Of a DNA stretch of 64,000 bases, positions 17,437 through 25,923 are shown piece after piece. Source of the stretch: Mycobacterium sp. AZCC_0083 (GTDB lineage: Bacteria; Actinomycetota; Actinomycetes; Mycobacteriales; Mycobacteriaceae); contig NZ_JACHGP010000011.1 of the NCBI RefSeq assembly GCF_014202335.1, forward strand, positions 227,179-291,178. The letters run 5' to 3'. Position numbers and translations under genes: made by a program. Numbering within the stretch: the stretch's first letter is position 1; every line of letters starts with the position of its first letter. Below the pieces are notes generated by a model. It was given only the letters and a program-made list of their open reading frames with translations, was not told where the DNA came from and did no database searches.

Positions 17437-18693
17437 TCAGCGCGACGGGGCGTACGCGGTCGCCTCGGTACCGAACCGCAGTCCCGTGGCGTCCCTGCCG
17501 AACCACGTCAGCACGGCGACGGCGAGCAGCACCGGCACGATGGTGGCGACCAGAGCGAACGGATAGGAATGCGTGGCAGCCAAGTGCTCCTGGATCGGAA
17601 GGTTGAAGGCGGCCAACAGGTTTCCCAGTTGGTAGGTGACGCCGGGATAGAAGCCGCGGATCGCGTCAGGCGACATCTCGGTCAGATGCGCGGGGATGAC
17701 GCCCCATGCGCCCTGCACCGCCACTTGCATCAGGAACGACCCAAGGCAGAGCATCGCCGCCGTATGGGACAACGCGAAGAGCGGCACGATGGGCAGACCC
17801 AAAATGGCGCAGAAGACGATCATGTAGCGGCGGCCGAATCGCCCTGACAGGGTGCCGAACACCATTCCGCCGATGATGGCACCGACGTTGTAGATCACGG
17901 CGATCAGTTTTGCGGTCTCACTGGACAACCCGGCACCACCGTTGTGGGTGGCCTGCAGGAATGTCGGATATACGTCTTGGGTGCCGTGGCTCAGCCAGTT
18001 GAACGCGGTCATCAGCGCGATCAGGTAGATGAACCGCCGCACGATGACGGGGTTGGTCAGCACGTCGCGAATTCTGGTGCGGGTCACACGCATCTGATCC
18101 TGCGCGGCCTCCCACACCTCCGATTCACGCACTCGCGATCGGATGATCAGGCTGATCAGGGCGGGGATGATCGACAGGCCGAACAGCCAGCGCCAGGAGA
18201 GGTCGAGCCAGTCGATGACCACCAGCGACGCTACGGTCGCAAGCAGGTAGCCGATCGAGTAACCCGCCTGCAGCAGACCCGAGAAGAACCCGCGCCGTTC
18301 GACGGGAATCTTCTCCATCGCCAGCGCCGCACCCAGGCCCCACTCGCCGCCCATGCCGATTCCGTACAGCAGGCGCAACACCACCAGGACCGTAAAGGTG
18401 GGTGCGAAGGCACAGAGGAAGCCGACAACCGAATAGAAGACGACGTCCACCATCAGCGGGATGCGTCGACCCACTCGGTCTGCCCACAGGCCGAACAGGA
18501 ACGCGCCGACCGGGCGCATGAACAGGGTGGCGGTGGTCAGAAATGCGACTTCGGTGGTGGAGATGTGGAACGTCTTGGCGATGTCGGCATAGACCAGAAC
18601 GACGATGAAGTAGTCGAACGCATCCATCGTCCAGCCGAGTTGGGCAGCCACGAACGAGTTGCGCTGGTCGGACGTCAGCGGTGCACGAGCCAC
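17437..18693 (-). CDS. MFS transporter, SHS (lactate/sialate-type) family
   Basis: 418 residues with twelve predicted hydrophobic segments. GWTMDAFDYFIVVL near the N-terminus and the loop LWADRVGRR (MFS motif A) are typical of sugar-acid and carboxylate proton symporters (sialate NanT, lactate Jen1). The substrate cannot be told from sequence; it may feed the polyol operon on the same strand downstream or import a carboxylate. GTG start. It diverges from an NCS1 permease gene. Confidence 0.78.
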   Translation of the reverse strand: MARAPLTSDQRNSFVAAQLGWTMDAFDYFIVVLVYADIAKTFHISTTEVAFLTTATLFMRPVGAFLFGLWADRVGRRIPLMVDVVFYSVVGFLCAFAPTFTVLVVLRLLYGIGMGGEWGLGAALAMEKIPVERRGFFSGLLQAGYSIGYLLATVASLVVIDWLDLSWRWLFGLSIIPALISLIIRSRVRESEVWEAAQDQMRVTRTRIRDVLTNPVIVRRFIYLIALMTAFNWLSHGTQDVYPTFLQATHNGGAGLSSETAKLIAVIYNVGAIIGGMVFGTLSGRFGRRYMIVFCAILGLPIVPLFALSHTAAMLCLGSFLMQVAVQGAWGVIPAHLTEMSPDAIRGFYPGVTYQLGNLLAAFNLPIQEHLAATHSYPFALVATIVPVLLAVAVLTWFGRDATGLRFGTEATAYAPSR

Positions 18694-18834
18694 TCTCGGG
18701 GGGTTCCCTACGGACGGCCGGACTACCTGTCAGTTTCCTGTGAATCTGGCGCGATCCTCCACTTCGCCGGACTCGCTCCCGTTGCCCGTGCTTGCGTGCA
18801 CCTCAGTCATTTCCTTCGAACAAGGAGGCCGCAT

Positions 18835-20316
18835 ATGTCCGGTGAAACGTTGCCTGCCAACCGTCGACGCGTCGGGGGAATCGAGGTGCGCTCGATCGAC
18901 TACGTGCCGCTCGACGAACGGCACGGCAAGGTATGGAGTCAGGGCCCCTTGTGGTTCATGAGCAATGCCCAGATCGCGACGATGGCGGTCGGCACCTTCT
19001 CGGTCACGGGCGGCGGAAATCTGATCTGGTCGTTGCTTGCGATCATCGGGGGAGTCCTGTTCGGCACGTTCTTCATGGCGTTCCACTCGGCCCAAGGCCC
19101 ACAGCTGGGGCTGCCCCAGATGATTCAGTCACGCCCGCAGTTCGGCTACGTGGGCGCACTGCTGGTCTGGGCGTTCGCATACCTCCAGTACTCGGGCTTC
19201 AACATCTTCAACACGATCCTGGCCGGCGACGCCCTGCACGCGACGGTTCATGGCCCGAGCAAGATGTGGATCGTCGTTGCCACCGTGGTGGCAGCGGTCG
19301 TGGCGTTGATCGGCTACGACCTCATCCACGGTGTCGAGCGCTGGCTGACGGCGGGCTTCCTCGTCATCTTCGGGCTCCTCACGATCGCGGTCTGCACGCT
19401 CGGCTATCCGGCGGGCTCGTTCGACCTCGCCGGCTTCAAGTGGACTCCCTTCCTCATCCAGTTCGGCGCCGTGGCCGGCTACCAGATCAGCTGGGCCATC
19501 TATGTTTCGGACTACTCCCGGTACCTTCCCCCGTCGGTCACCGTTCGCAAGACCTTCCTATGGACGTACTGGGGTTCTGCGCTCGGCGCCATCTGGCTGA
19601 TGTGCCTGGGCTCGGCGTTGGCCGCGTGGGCAGGAGCAGATTTCGACACGATCGCCTCGCTGAAGGAGGCTGGCGATCACATGTTCCCGGGCTTCGGAAC
19701 CATCGCCCTCGTCTTTTCCACGCTCGGCCTCATCTCGGTGACCGCATTGAACATGTACGGCGGGTCGCTCACCTTGATCAGCGCACTCGACTCGTTCAAG
19801 AAGGTGCTCCCGACAGCACGGGTGCGCATCGTCACCATCACCTTCACCGCGGTTCTGTCCCTCATCCCGGCGTTGCTCATCGGTGCGAACTTCCTCACCA
19901 ACTTCGAGGACTTCCTGCTCTTGGTGCTCTACCTGTTCGTCCCGTGGACCGCGGTCAACCTCGTCGACTATTACATCGTGCGACGCGGGCACTACGCCGT
20001 CGCCGAGATATTCAATCCCCATGGCATGTACGGGCGTTGGGGCTGGCGGGGTATCGCGTCGTATCTGGTGGGGTTCGCGGCGATGCTCCCGTTCCTCAGC
20101 ACCAGCAAGTACACGGGGTTCGTCGCGACCGAGCTCAGCGGGGCCGACATCTCGATGTTCATCGGTCTTCCGGTCGCGGGCATCCTGTACTGGATCCTGG
20201 CCAAGTCGGTCGACGTCGAGGCCGAGACGAAGGTCGCGCAGGCCGAGGCCGCGGAGCTGGAGCGATTGGCTCGTGCTCACCAGCGTCCTGAGGAGGACGC
20301 TGCCAGCGCGGGATGA
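18835..20316 (+). CDS. NCS1-family purine-cytosine permease-like transporter
   Basis: 493 residues with about twelve membrane segments. Segments such as GPLWFMSNAQIATMAVG, WAIYVSDYSRYLPPSV and the WTAVNLVDYYIVRRGHY loop are characteristic of nucleobase/cation symporters. Start is clear: AAGGAGG seven bases before the ATG. The long cytoplasmic tail is acidic and alanine-rich. No catabolic enzyme for nucleobases is adjacent, so the substrate is open (cytosine, allantoin, hydantoins or a vitamin). Confidence 0.82.
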   Translation: MSGETLPANRRRVGGIEVRSIDYVPLDERHGKVWSQGPLWFMSNAQIATMAVGTFSVTGGGNLIWSLLAIIGGVLFGTFFMAFHSAQGPQLGLPQMIQSRPQFGYVGALLVWAFAYLQYSGFNIFNTILAGDALHATVHGPSKMWIVVATVVAAVVALIGYDLIHGVERWLTAGFLVIFGLLTIAVCTLGYPAGSFDLAGFKWTPFLIQFGAVAGYQISWAIYVSDYSRYLPPSVTVRKTFLWTYWGSALGAIWLMCLGSALAAWAGADFDTIASLKEAGDHMFPGFGTIALVFSTLGLISVTALNMYGGSLTLISALDSFKKVLPTARVRIVTITFTAVLSLIPALLIGANFLTNFEDFLLLVLYLFVPWTAVNLVDYYIVRRGHYAVAEIFNPHGMYGRWGWRGIASYLVGFAAMLPFLSTSKYTGFVATELSGADISMFIGLPVAGILYWILAKSVDVEAETKVAQAEAAELERLARAHQRPEEDAASAG

Positions 20317-20349
20317 ACAGTGACGGGCAGCCTCGACGGTTGTACGAGC

Positions 20350-20383
20350 GGGCGGTCGCCCCGCACATGCGTGGCGACCGCCC
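20350..20383. terminator. Bidirectional hairpin between convergent genes
   Basis: GGGCGGTCGCC pairs perfectly with GGCGACCGCCC across a 12-base loop, between the stop of the permease gene and that of the Gly/Pro-rich gene. No T-run follows. Confidence 0.7.
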
Positions 20384-20398
20384 TACTCTGCACGCTCG

Positions 20399-21124
20399 TT
20401 ACAGCGGGATCCAGATTCCGAAAAAGTAGAAGCCCCAACCATTTTGGTTCCAATCCCATATTGGGTTCTCGTCGTAGCCCCAGTAGTTGATCGGGCCTTG
20501 GTTCCACTGTCCGCCCGGGGGAGGGAACGGTCCGCCCCACCCGGCGCGCGGGGGTGCTCCCCAGCCCCACGGCGCTGCTCCATCGCCCCACGGTTGGCCA
20601 TGGAAGCCTCTGTAGGCGTCATCGGGTCGTGGTCCGAAGTCACCGGGTCCACCGGGTCCGCGGAAGTCGCCGGGGCCACCCGGACTGCGGAAATCGCCTG
20701 GTCCACCGGGGCCACGGTCGTCGCCGGGACCACCCGGTCCGCCGGGCCCGCGGAAGTCGCCGGGACCGCCGGGTCCGCCAGGGCCACGGTCGTCGCCGGG
20801 TCCGCCAGGACCACCCGGTCCGCCGGGACCGCGGAAGTCGCCGGGGCCGCCCGGGCCACCGGGACCCTGTGGCGGACCGCCTGGTCCACCCGGGCCGCGG
20901 TTGTCACCGGGACCACCCTGCGGCGGGCCACCGGGACCCTGATGTGGGCCGCCGGGCCCCTGTCCTCCACCTTGGCAGATCGGCGGCACGCAGCCGCCGC
21001 CTCCGCCGCCTCCGCCGCCTCCTCCGCCCGGTGCCGCGTATGCGACTCCCGAGCTGCCCCCGATGAGGGCCAGTGCTACGCCGCCGGCGAGTGAAACTCC
21101 CGCAACGGCTGTCTTCAGGTTCAT
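20399..21124 (-). CDS. Secreted Gly/Pro-rich collagen-like protein
   Basis: 241 residues. A signal peptide ends near AYAAPG, then a run of twelve glycines and a Cys-containing CVPPIC loop, followed by some thirty GPGGPG-type triplets broken by acidic units such as GDDRGPGG and GDFRGPGG. The C-terminal 45 residues are aromatic (NYWGYDENPIWDWNQNGWGF) and look folded. Exported, function unknown; the aromatic tail seems to be conserved in mycobacterial secreted proteins (from memory). A divergent promoter region separates it from the next gene. Confidence 0.75.
   Translation of the reverse strand: MNLKTAVAGVSLAGGVALALIGGSSGVAYAAPGGGGGGGGGGGGCVPPICQGGGQGPGGPHQGPGGPPQGGPGDNRGPGGPGGPPQGPGGPGGPGDFRGPGGPGGPGGPGDDRGPGGPGGPGDFRGPGGPGGPGDDRGPGGPGDFRSPGGPGDFRGPGGPGDFGPRPDDAYRGFHGQPWGDGAAPWGWGAPPRAGWGGPFPPPGGQWNQGPINYWGYDENPIWDWNQNGWGFYFFGIWIPL
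20650..20990 (-). repeat. Degenerate GPGGPG-coding repeat array
   Basis: Imperfect repeats of 9-36 bases coding Gly-Pro-Gly triplets with inserted D-F-R or D-D-R units. High GC and periodicity make length changes and assembly errors likely here. Confidence 0.7.
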
Positions 21125-21428
21125 CGTGCTACTCCTAAGCCCGGAGGCATCTACTCCGATTCATCCCGACGGCTCGACGTTATGTAGCCAATCTAAGATT
21201 GATCCATGTGTCTGCTGTGCGCGGGCTGTGCGCGGAGTTAACCTGCTGCTGAACAGCCCTTTTCGCCCTCCGGATTGGGCCCGTCGGGCAGCGCTCATCC
21301 GAGCTCTTTGATTCGCAGAGTCCGATCACGATGCCCAGGGCCCGAATGGACGGCATAGTCGTCCTCGTGCTGCGAAGATGCCAAGCGTCGGAGAAGACAC
21401 TTACGACCGCACGGAACGGAAGGGCACG
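21125..21428. other. Divergent intergenic region
   Basis: Upstream region of two secreted-protein genes that point away from each other. It holds a short inverted repeat CAATC-TAA-GATTG at 21189-21201, but no promoter that can be named with confidence. Confidence 0.4.
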
Positions 21429-21872
21429 ATGATCGTGAACCGCGGACTGACCGCAGCCGTAGTCGCCGCTGGGGTTTCCTTGGGGCTTGCTAGCCCGGCA
21501 TCTGCTGACGACTTGAGCGGCACGTATGCGTTGAACCTCCTCGGCGCCACCCCGGGACCTCATACCAGTTGGATCGCTAGTTCAACGTGTGCACCTTCGG
21601 GCGGGTGCGTCGCGCACATCACCAGTTCAAGCGGATGGAGCGGCGACGCGCAGCTCGCGGGGGATCGTTGGACGATGACGGTCGACAGACCCGACGGCCA
21701 AAGCTGCCCCGACGGCACTCGTCACTCGGAGTCACAGACATGGTCGTGGGACGCTGCAGCGCTTACCGGCCAAGTCAGCGGTGTTTCCACGGACCCCGCC
21801 GCGTGCCCACAGACTGGCCCCGATTCGTTCACTCTGACGAAGATGCGTAGCGGTCCCGGCACCATCACGTAG
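21429..21872 (+). CDS. Small secreted protein, unknown function
   Basis: 147 residues: signal peptide with likely cleavage after SPASA, then a mature domain with four cysteines (CAPSGGC and two later ones), which probably pair outside the cell. Motifs such as GDRWTMTVDRPDG and SQTWSWDAAALTG suggest a small beta-sheet fold like other mycobacterial secreted proteins. GAAGG lies about ten bases upstream of the ATG. Function not recognised. Confidence 0.72.
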   Translation: MIVNRGLTAAVVAAGVSLGLASPASADDLSGTYALNLLGATPGPHTSWIASSTCAPSGGCVAHITSSSGWSGDAQLAGDRWTMTVDRPDGQSCPDGTRHSESQTWSWDAAALTGQVSGVSTDPAACPQTGPDSFTLTKMRSGPGTIT

Positions 21873-21897
21873 TGGCCAGCGCCGCTGGAAGAGCTGT

Positions 21898-22218
21898 TCA
21901 GTCGACGTAGATGACGTACGTGCCGTCTTCGTCGCGCGATACCGAAGACTCATCTGTGTTGACCCAAACGCGGGGATCGTCCTGTCCGCCTAGGTATGCG
22001 TTCTGCAAGCCGCCTCCCGGTTGCATGTACACCGACCACTGCTCTCCGGACCCCAGGGCGGACGCGACGGTCACGACTTCTGTGCCGTCGGCGCGGCGGA
22101 TCGACAGCGTATGAGCATTGATGTCGTGTTCGGACATCTCCACTTCATCGTCAGTGATCTCTCGGTCCGAAACCAACTCTGCTAGATCGTCATCGGGGTC
22201 TGGCTGATCGTCGGGCAT
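21898..22218 (-). CDS. Hypothetical acidic protein
   Basis: 106 residues, strongly acidic N-terminal half (DDQPDPDDDLAEL) and a C-terminal part with aromatic strands (EQWSVYMQPGGGLQNAYL, DGTYVIYVD). No family recognised and no signal peptide. A TTG six codons upstream is an alternative start; neither has a good ribosome site. It converges on the small secreted-protein gene. Confidence 0.55.
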   Translation of the reverse strand: MPDDQPDPDDDLAELVSDREITDDEVEMSEHDINAHTLSIRRADGTEVVTVASALGSGEQWSVYMQPGGGLQNAYLGGQDDPRVWVNTDESSVSRDEDGTYVIYVD

Positions 22219-22562
22219 GTGACCGCACGCTACCAACGGCCCTGGAACCGCGTGGCATTGGAGTTCTCGGTGAGCACGACGGGGCCGTCACGTTGCTTCC
22301 TGGCGTGGTGTGACCTACGTCATTACATTGTGACCTGGCTCACGGCACCGGACTCCGTGATTGTCGAACCTGGTGGTAATACCATTGAAAGAAAAGACCA
22401 ATAGCGGCGGGTCTGGCAGCTCTGCGTGAGCTCGTGACGCCGCAACCCATAGCGCGGCCGTCATCGGCCGGTCGTGGTCGGTGGGTGACGGTTGCCGTCC
22501 CCGCATGAAGAGACGGCAATTGCGTTGCCCGCCAATCGCGATGGAAATTCTCGGAGGTCGAA
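22219..22562. other. Divergent intergenic region with a CRP-like site
   Basis: No gene seen. It contains two copies of TGTGACCT twenty bases apart, the second inside a near-perfect CRP-type palindrome, and a short palindrome TGGTAATACCA at 22374-22384. Confidence 0.5.
22329..22344. promoter_or_regulatory. CRP (cAMP receptor protein)-like binding site
   Basis: TGTGA-CCTGGC-TCACG matches nine of ten positions of the TGTGA-N6-TCACA consensus used by mycobacterial CRP. A half-match (TGTGA-CCTACG-TCATT) begins exactly 20 bp earlier. It lies between a leftward acidic-protein gene and the rightward small secreted-protein gene. Confidence 0.55.
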
Positions 22563-22799
22563 ATGTACAAGTCCATCAAGCCAATCGCTGCCGGAGTAGG
22601 CGTTGCCGCACTGCTGGCACTGGGACTAGGCGTCGCCACGGAAGGGTCGGGCTCGTCCACCAGCAGTTACAGCAGCGGCGGTACCGCTGGAGAAACCATC
22701 ACGATGAGCCCCGATGCGACCACGCTGGACACCGCCTCGTTCGTGCCGGCGGAGAAGGCGGCGGCACCCTGCGGATTCGCTCAAAGTGGCGGCTGCTGA
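22563..22799 (+). CDS. Very small secreted protein
   Basis: 78 residues: a signal peptide (AGVGVAALLALGLGVA) followed by a Ser/Gly/Thr-rich mature part with two cysteines at the very end (CGFAQSGGC). CGGAGG lies six bases before the ATG. No family recognised; the cysteine pair could form a terminal disulfide loop. The CRP-like site 220 bp upstream may control it. Confidence 0.65.
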   Translation: MYKSIKPIAAGVGVAALLALGLGVATEGSGSSTSSYSSGGTAGETITMSPDATTLDTASFVPAEKAAAPCGFAQSGGC

Positions 22800-22947
22800 A
22801 CGGATCAGTGCGTCGACGCGCCAGCTCGTCGCGGATCCGCTGCTCCCGCGTCTCGGGTCCGACCCAGGGCGGCGCACTACATCGTCGCAGCCTTGAGCTG
22901 GCCGTAGTCGCCGTGCGGACGTGGACGCTAGCAATCGAACAGGGCTA

Positions 22948-23502
22948 CTAGCTTTCGCGGCGGTCTCGAAGTACCAATGGGAACGGGCGCTGGTCGAGTT
23001 CGTCTCTGCGCATGAGACGTTGTCCCTCGATGGACTCCCAAATGAGTGCCATCGCTTCGAGCCACCTTGCGATACTGAGCGCCGGTGCAACCTTCTTTGG
23101 CGCAAGTGCATCCACTGGCGGATGCGCAAGATCGATAGCCTTCGGCGTACGTGGCCAAGCTGGGGCGACAAGTTTTGATTTGGATTTAGCCGCTTCCAGC
23201 TCAAAAAGAGCTTGCAAGCAAACGATTTCGGATTCGACGGCCGCGACAGTCTGGGCAAGATCGACATGCCCGAGGTGCGTCCGAGCGGCAGCTCTGGAGC
23301 ACTCACGATTTCCCGTCGGCGTCGCAACCAAATACCGGGCCTGAGTGAGCAGTTTCAGCTTCTCACCTTCGTCGGCATTGAAAACCCACGCCCCGCACAT
23401 TCGACTCAACCCACCCGGGTCTGCGCTCACATCGACCTGCCGCACGATGGTGTCGGTGGCGGCAGCGTCGACGATCGCAATGGACTGGTAGGTGGTGTTC
23501 AT
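22948..23502 (-). CDS. Hypothetical protein coupled to the exonuclease-BRCT gene
   Basis: 184 residues, no signal peptide or membrane segment, no family recognised. A helical stretch (AQTVAAVESEIVCLQALFEL) suggests a short coiled coil. Its ATG overlaps the stop of the exonuclease gene (ATGA), so the pair is translated together and this protein may act with the nuclease. Confidence 0.65.
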   Translation of the reverse strand: MNTTYQSIAIVDAAATDTIVRQVDVSADPGGLSRMCGAWVFNADEGEKLKLLTQARYLVATPTGNRECSRAAARTHLGHVDLAQTVAAVESEIVCLQALFELEAAKSKSKLVAPAWPRTPKAIDLAHPPVDALAPKKVAPALSIARWLEAMALIWESIEGQRLMRRDELDQRPFPLVLRDRRES

Positions 23503-25103
23503 GACGCGTGTTCCTTCGCCGTGCAGTCAGGGCATTTCACCGGACGGCGGCCGCGCGTTCGGGGGCGTTCCCACTGCGTACCGCAGTCGACGCAGATCAA
23601 GACCACGACCGATATCTGTGGTCCGACAGGGCGTTCCGTCGCCGTCTCGCCACTCGTCTCAGGTTGAAGAAGGGCACTCCGCGAGCATTCAACGCATACG
23701 GAGCGCTGAGTCCGCCGTGGTGCCATCCACGAACTCCCGCAATCGACGCATACGAGGGCCACGCCGCTGGAAGCGACACATGTCGACTTCACGCCGGTGC
23801 CAGTTTCAAGCGCAGTCACGAATTCGGAGAACGTGCAGACAGGGATCCCCCACTTGCGGGCATTGCGGGCCTTCGCCGAGCGGGAATCGCCGTCAGCTGC
23901 CACGACCAAATCGGGCCCCTTCATGGTGACTGAGCGAGCCACGACGAGACCCTGTTGTTTCGCCATGGTCTCCTGAATGTCACGGCCGACCAACTCGCCG
24001 TCGAGCATGCCCTGGCCGGTGAAGCAGACCGAGACGCCTGCGACCAAGACCACCTTGCCTACTGCTGCACGGAATGGATCGATGCGGTTGCTCACTGTTT
24101 CGACGTCGATGTCCAAGAGCGCTGCAGCGCGACACAGATGGTTGTGCTCATCGTCGGTGACGACCTGATCCTCCACCGCGGCTTCGACGAGACCGTTCAT
24201 GAACTCGCGGTGCGCCCGCGCGACTGCTCTGTCATCAAGCCCCAGATCGCTGGCAAGGGCACGCAGTTCTCGCCGCTCATCGGAGGTGATGCAAAGGTCC
24301 GCCATCGCGGTATCGAGGAGCAGTACGTAAGGGGCGACGTCTGCGTTGGTGTGCACGCCACGCGCAAGCGCGGCGAGATAGGGTGCCGGCGGAAGGACTT
24401 CGATGTGTCCTTCCCGGGGCTGCACGCGGAGCGGCGTGACATGCAATGGGCGGGCGATCGCGGGACTGCAGGTGTCCGAATAGTGATGGCGGGTGGCGAA
24501 CAACAAGCGCTGGGTCGCACGCGCATCGGCTATCGCACGGTGAGCGTCGTCGAGCGCGATGGCGTGGTCCTCGCACGCCTGAGCGAGCTTGCAGCGGGTC
24601 GCCCGAAGCGTGTCCAAACCAACACCCCAGTCGATGTCGATCCCGGCGCGGGTCAGTTCGTTGCCGATCATCCGCATATCGAATTGAACGTTGTGACCGG
24701 CAATTACAGCGCCGTCGAGGCGTGACGCCACGTGATGTGCCACATCGTCGAAGGTGGGGGCGCCTCGCAGCATCGCTACATCGATACCGTGGATCCAGGT
24801 AGCGCCGACATCTCTCTGCGGCTGCACCAGTGTCTCGAATTCGTCATGAATCCTGCCATCGCAGTCGACCGTCAGAATGGCGATCTCGACGACTCGGTCC
24901 ACGTTGTAAACACCCGTCGTCTCGACATCAACGACAGCGATGCGGCCGTCACGTCCGATTATGTGTTCAAGGCCAGCCATGGTTCGCGGAGCACCACCGG
25001 TTGGAGACGGCGTCGACGTCTGCCTAGTCCACTGTTGTCCATCCCACCATCGAATGTCAGCTTCAGCCCACGGATCTTCGTACCATCCCGCAGCTATCCC
25101 CAC
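23499..25103 (-). CDS. DUF2510 - DEDDh exonuclease - BRCT - zinc-ribbon fusion protein
   Basis: 534 residues with an unusual domain order. Residues 5-27 (AGWYEDP, RWWDGQQWT) are a DUF2510 motif. A DnaQ-like 3'-5' exonuclease follows with VVDVETTG (Asp59, Glu61), HNVQFDMRMIGNEL and the HRAIADARA motif that carries the closing His and Asp. Residues of about 260-350 form two helical repeats (SDERRELRALASDLGL, DDEHNHLCRAAALLDI) resembling TerB-like domains. A ligase-type BRCT domain covers about 365-440 (VCFTGQGMLDGE). Two CxxC-x(n)-CxxC ribbons close it. A DNA repair or DNA-end-processing role is likely. GTG start preceded by a GGGGGA site. Confidence 0.75.
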   Translation of the reverse strand: MGIAAGWYEDPWAEADIRWWDGQQWTRQTSTPSPTGGAPRTMAGLEHIIGRDGRIAVVDVETTGVYNVDRVVEIAILTVDCDGRIHDEFETLVQPQRDVGATWIHGIDVAMLRGAPTFDDVAHHVASRLDGAVIAGHNVQFDMRMIGNELTRAGIDIDWGVGLDTLRATRCKLAQACEDHAIALDDAHRAIADARATQRLLFATRHHYSDTCSPAIARPLHVTPLRVQPREGHIEVLPPAPYLAALARGVHTNADVAPYVLLLDTAMADLCITSDERRELRALASDLGLDDRAVARAHREFMNGLVEAAVEDQVVTDDEHNHLCRAAALLDIDVETVSNRIDPFRAAVGKVVLVAGVSVCFTGQGMLDGELVGRDIQETMAKQQGLVVARSVTMKGPDLVVAADGDSRSAKARNARKWGIPVCTFSEFVTALETGTGVKSTCVASSGVALVCVDCGSSWMAPRRTQRSVCVECSRSALLQPETSGETATERPVGPQISVVVLICVDCGTQWERPRTRGRRPVKCPDCTAKEHAS

Positions 25104-25292
25104 AGCGTCCCCCTGCTCTCGGCAACGCCAACCTACAGAAGGTCTGTGACATAGCGGAGCACTTCGGAGCAAATTCCATACCGTCCGCGCGGTAATCGAC
25201 GTGCGGCACAGCTTGGAGGTGGCGTCATCCCAGAGTCGTTACTGAGATGGCTCCATCGACCCGTTGCCTCCAAAATCCGGCTTGGTGGGTCG

Positions 25293-25581
25293 TTACGGAT
25301 CGATGTGATATAGCGGTTGACCAAGCGGGGTAGGTGGAAATGCGTTTGGGTCAATGGGGTAGCAACGTCCCACGGACGCACATAGCCCGTGACCTGACCG
25401 AACTGGCCGAACGTGGTCTGTGGGGCGGATTGAAAACAGCGGTCCCAGTGCCATCCGGGCGGATCGGACCGTCACAGTATTGAGCGAACACCTGCGCTTC
25501 GCAGCCCGCTGACGCTGGTGCGGCGAAGCCAATGCCCGTTGCGGCAAGCGCGGTGCCAAGGACGACAAATTTGGCCTTCAT
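25293..25581 (-). pseudogene. Small secreted protein gene broken by two frameshifts
   Basis: The first frame starts with an ATG and a signal peptide (GIGFAAPASAGC) and runs to CDGPIRPDG. The expected continuation WDRCFQSAPQTTFGQFGQV is then found one frame over, and the end SVGRCYPIDPNAFPP with LGQPLYHID in the third frame. Both shifts behave as single-base losses. Read across the three frames it is a full small mycobacterial secreted protein with paired cysteines. As it stands only a 76-residue product with a foreign tail can be made. Confidence 0.75.
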
Positions 25582-25767
25582 CGCAGATCTCCCCGTAGCA
25601 AGTATCGCTGCACAGCAAACCGTAGGGGTTTAACTGTCTCTGAGGGCAGGAACGGCTCGACGCGCCCCCGACTCCGAACGCACCGGCACGACCTGTCAAG
25701 GATCAGCCGAACGTCAGCCATCACCCGAAGCCGGAATGTCAAACATCGCCAGAGGTATTACTAAGAG

Positions 25768-25840
25768 CGCCCCCGGCAGGGATCGAACCTGCGGCCAACC
25801 GCTTAGAAGGCGGTTGCTCTATCCGCTGAGCTACGGGGGC
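25768..25840 (-). tRNA. tRNA-Arg (anticodon TCT)
   Basis: A 73-base cloverleaf. The acceptor stem GCCCCCG/CGGGGGC is perfect, the anticodon stem ACCGC/GCGGT encloses CTTCTAA, and the T arm carries GGTTCGATCC. The anticodon TCT reads AGA. The 3' CCA is not encoded, as usual in actinobacteria. Confidence 0.95.
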
Positions 25841-25923
25841 CAGCGCACACACTTTAGCCAAAACCCCGCCAACGTATGGATGGGTCATCCATGACGGTTG
25901 TTACGCCGACGGAGACTGATCGA

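Noticed and set aside
20554..21066. Arg/His/Val-rich frame opposite the Gly/Pro protein
   Set aside because: Pure repeat read on the wrong strand; the signal peptide is on the other strand.
25768..25840. tRNA gene as an attachment site
   Set aside because: No integrase or duplicated 3' end near it; the recombinase is 37 kb away.
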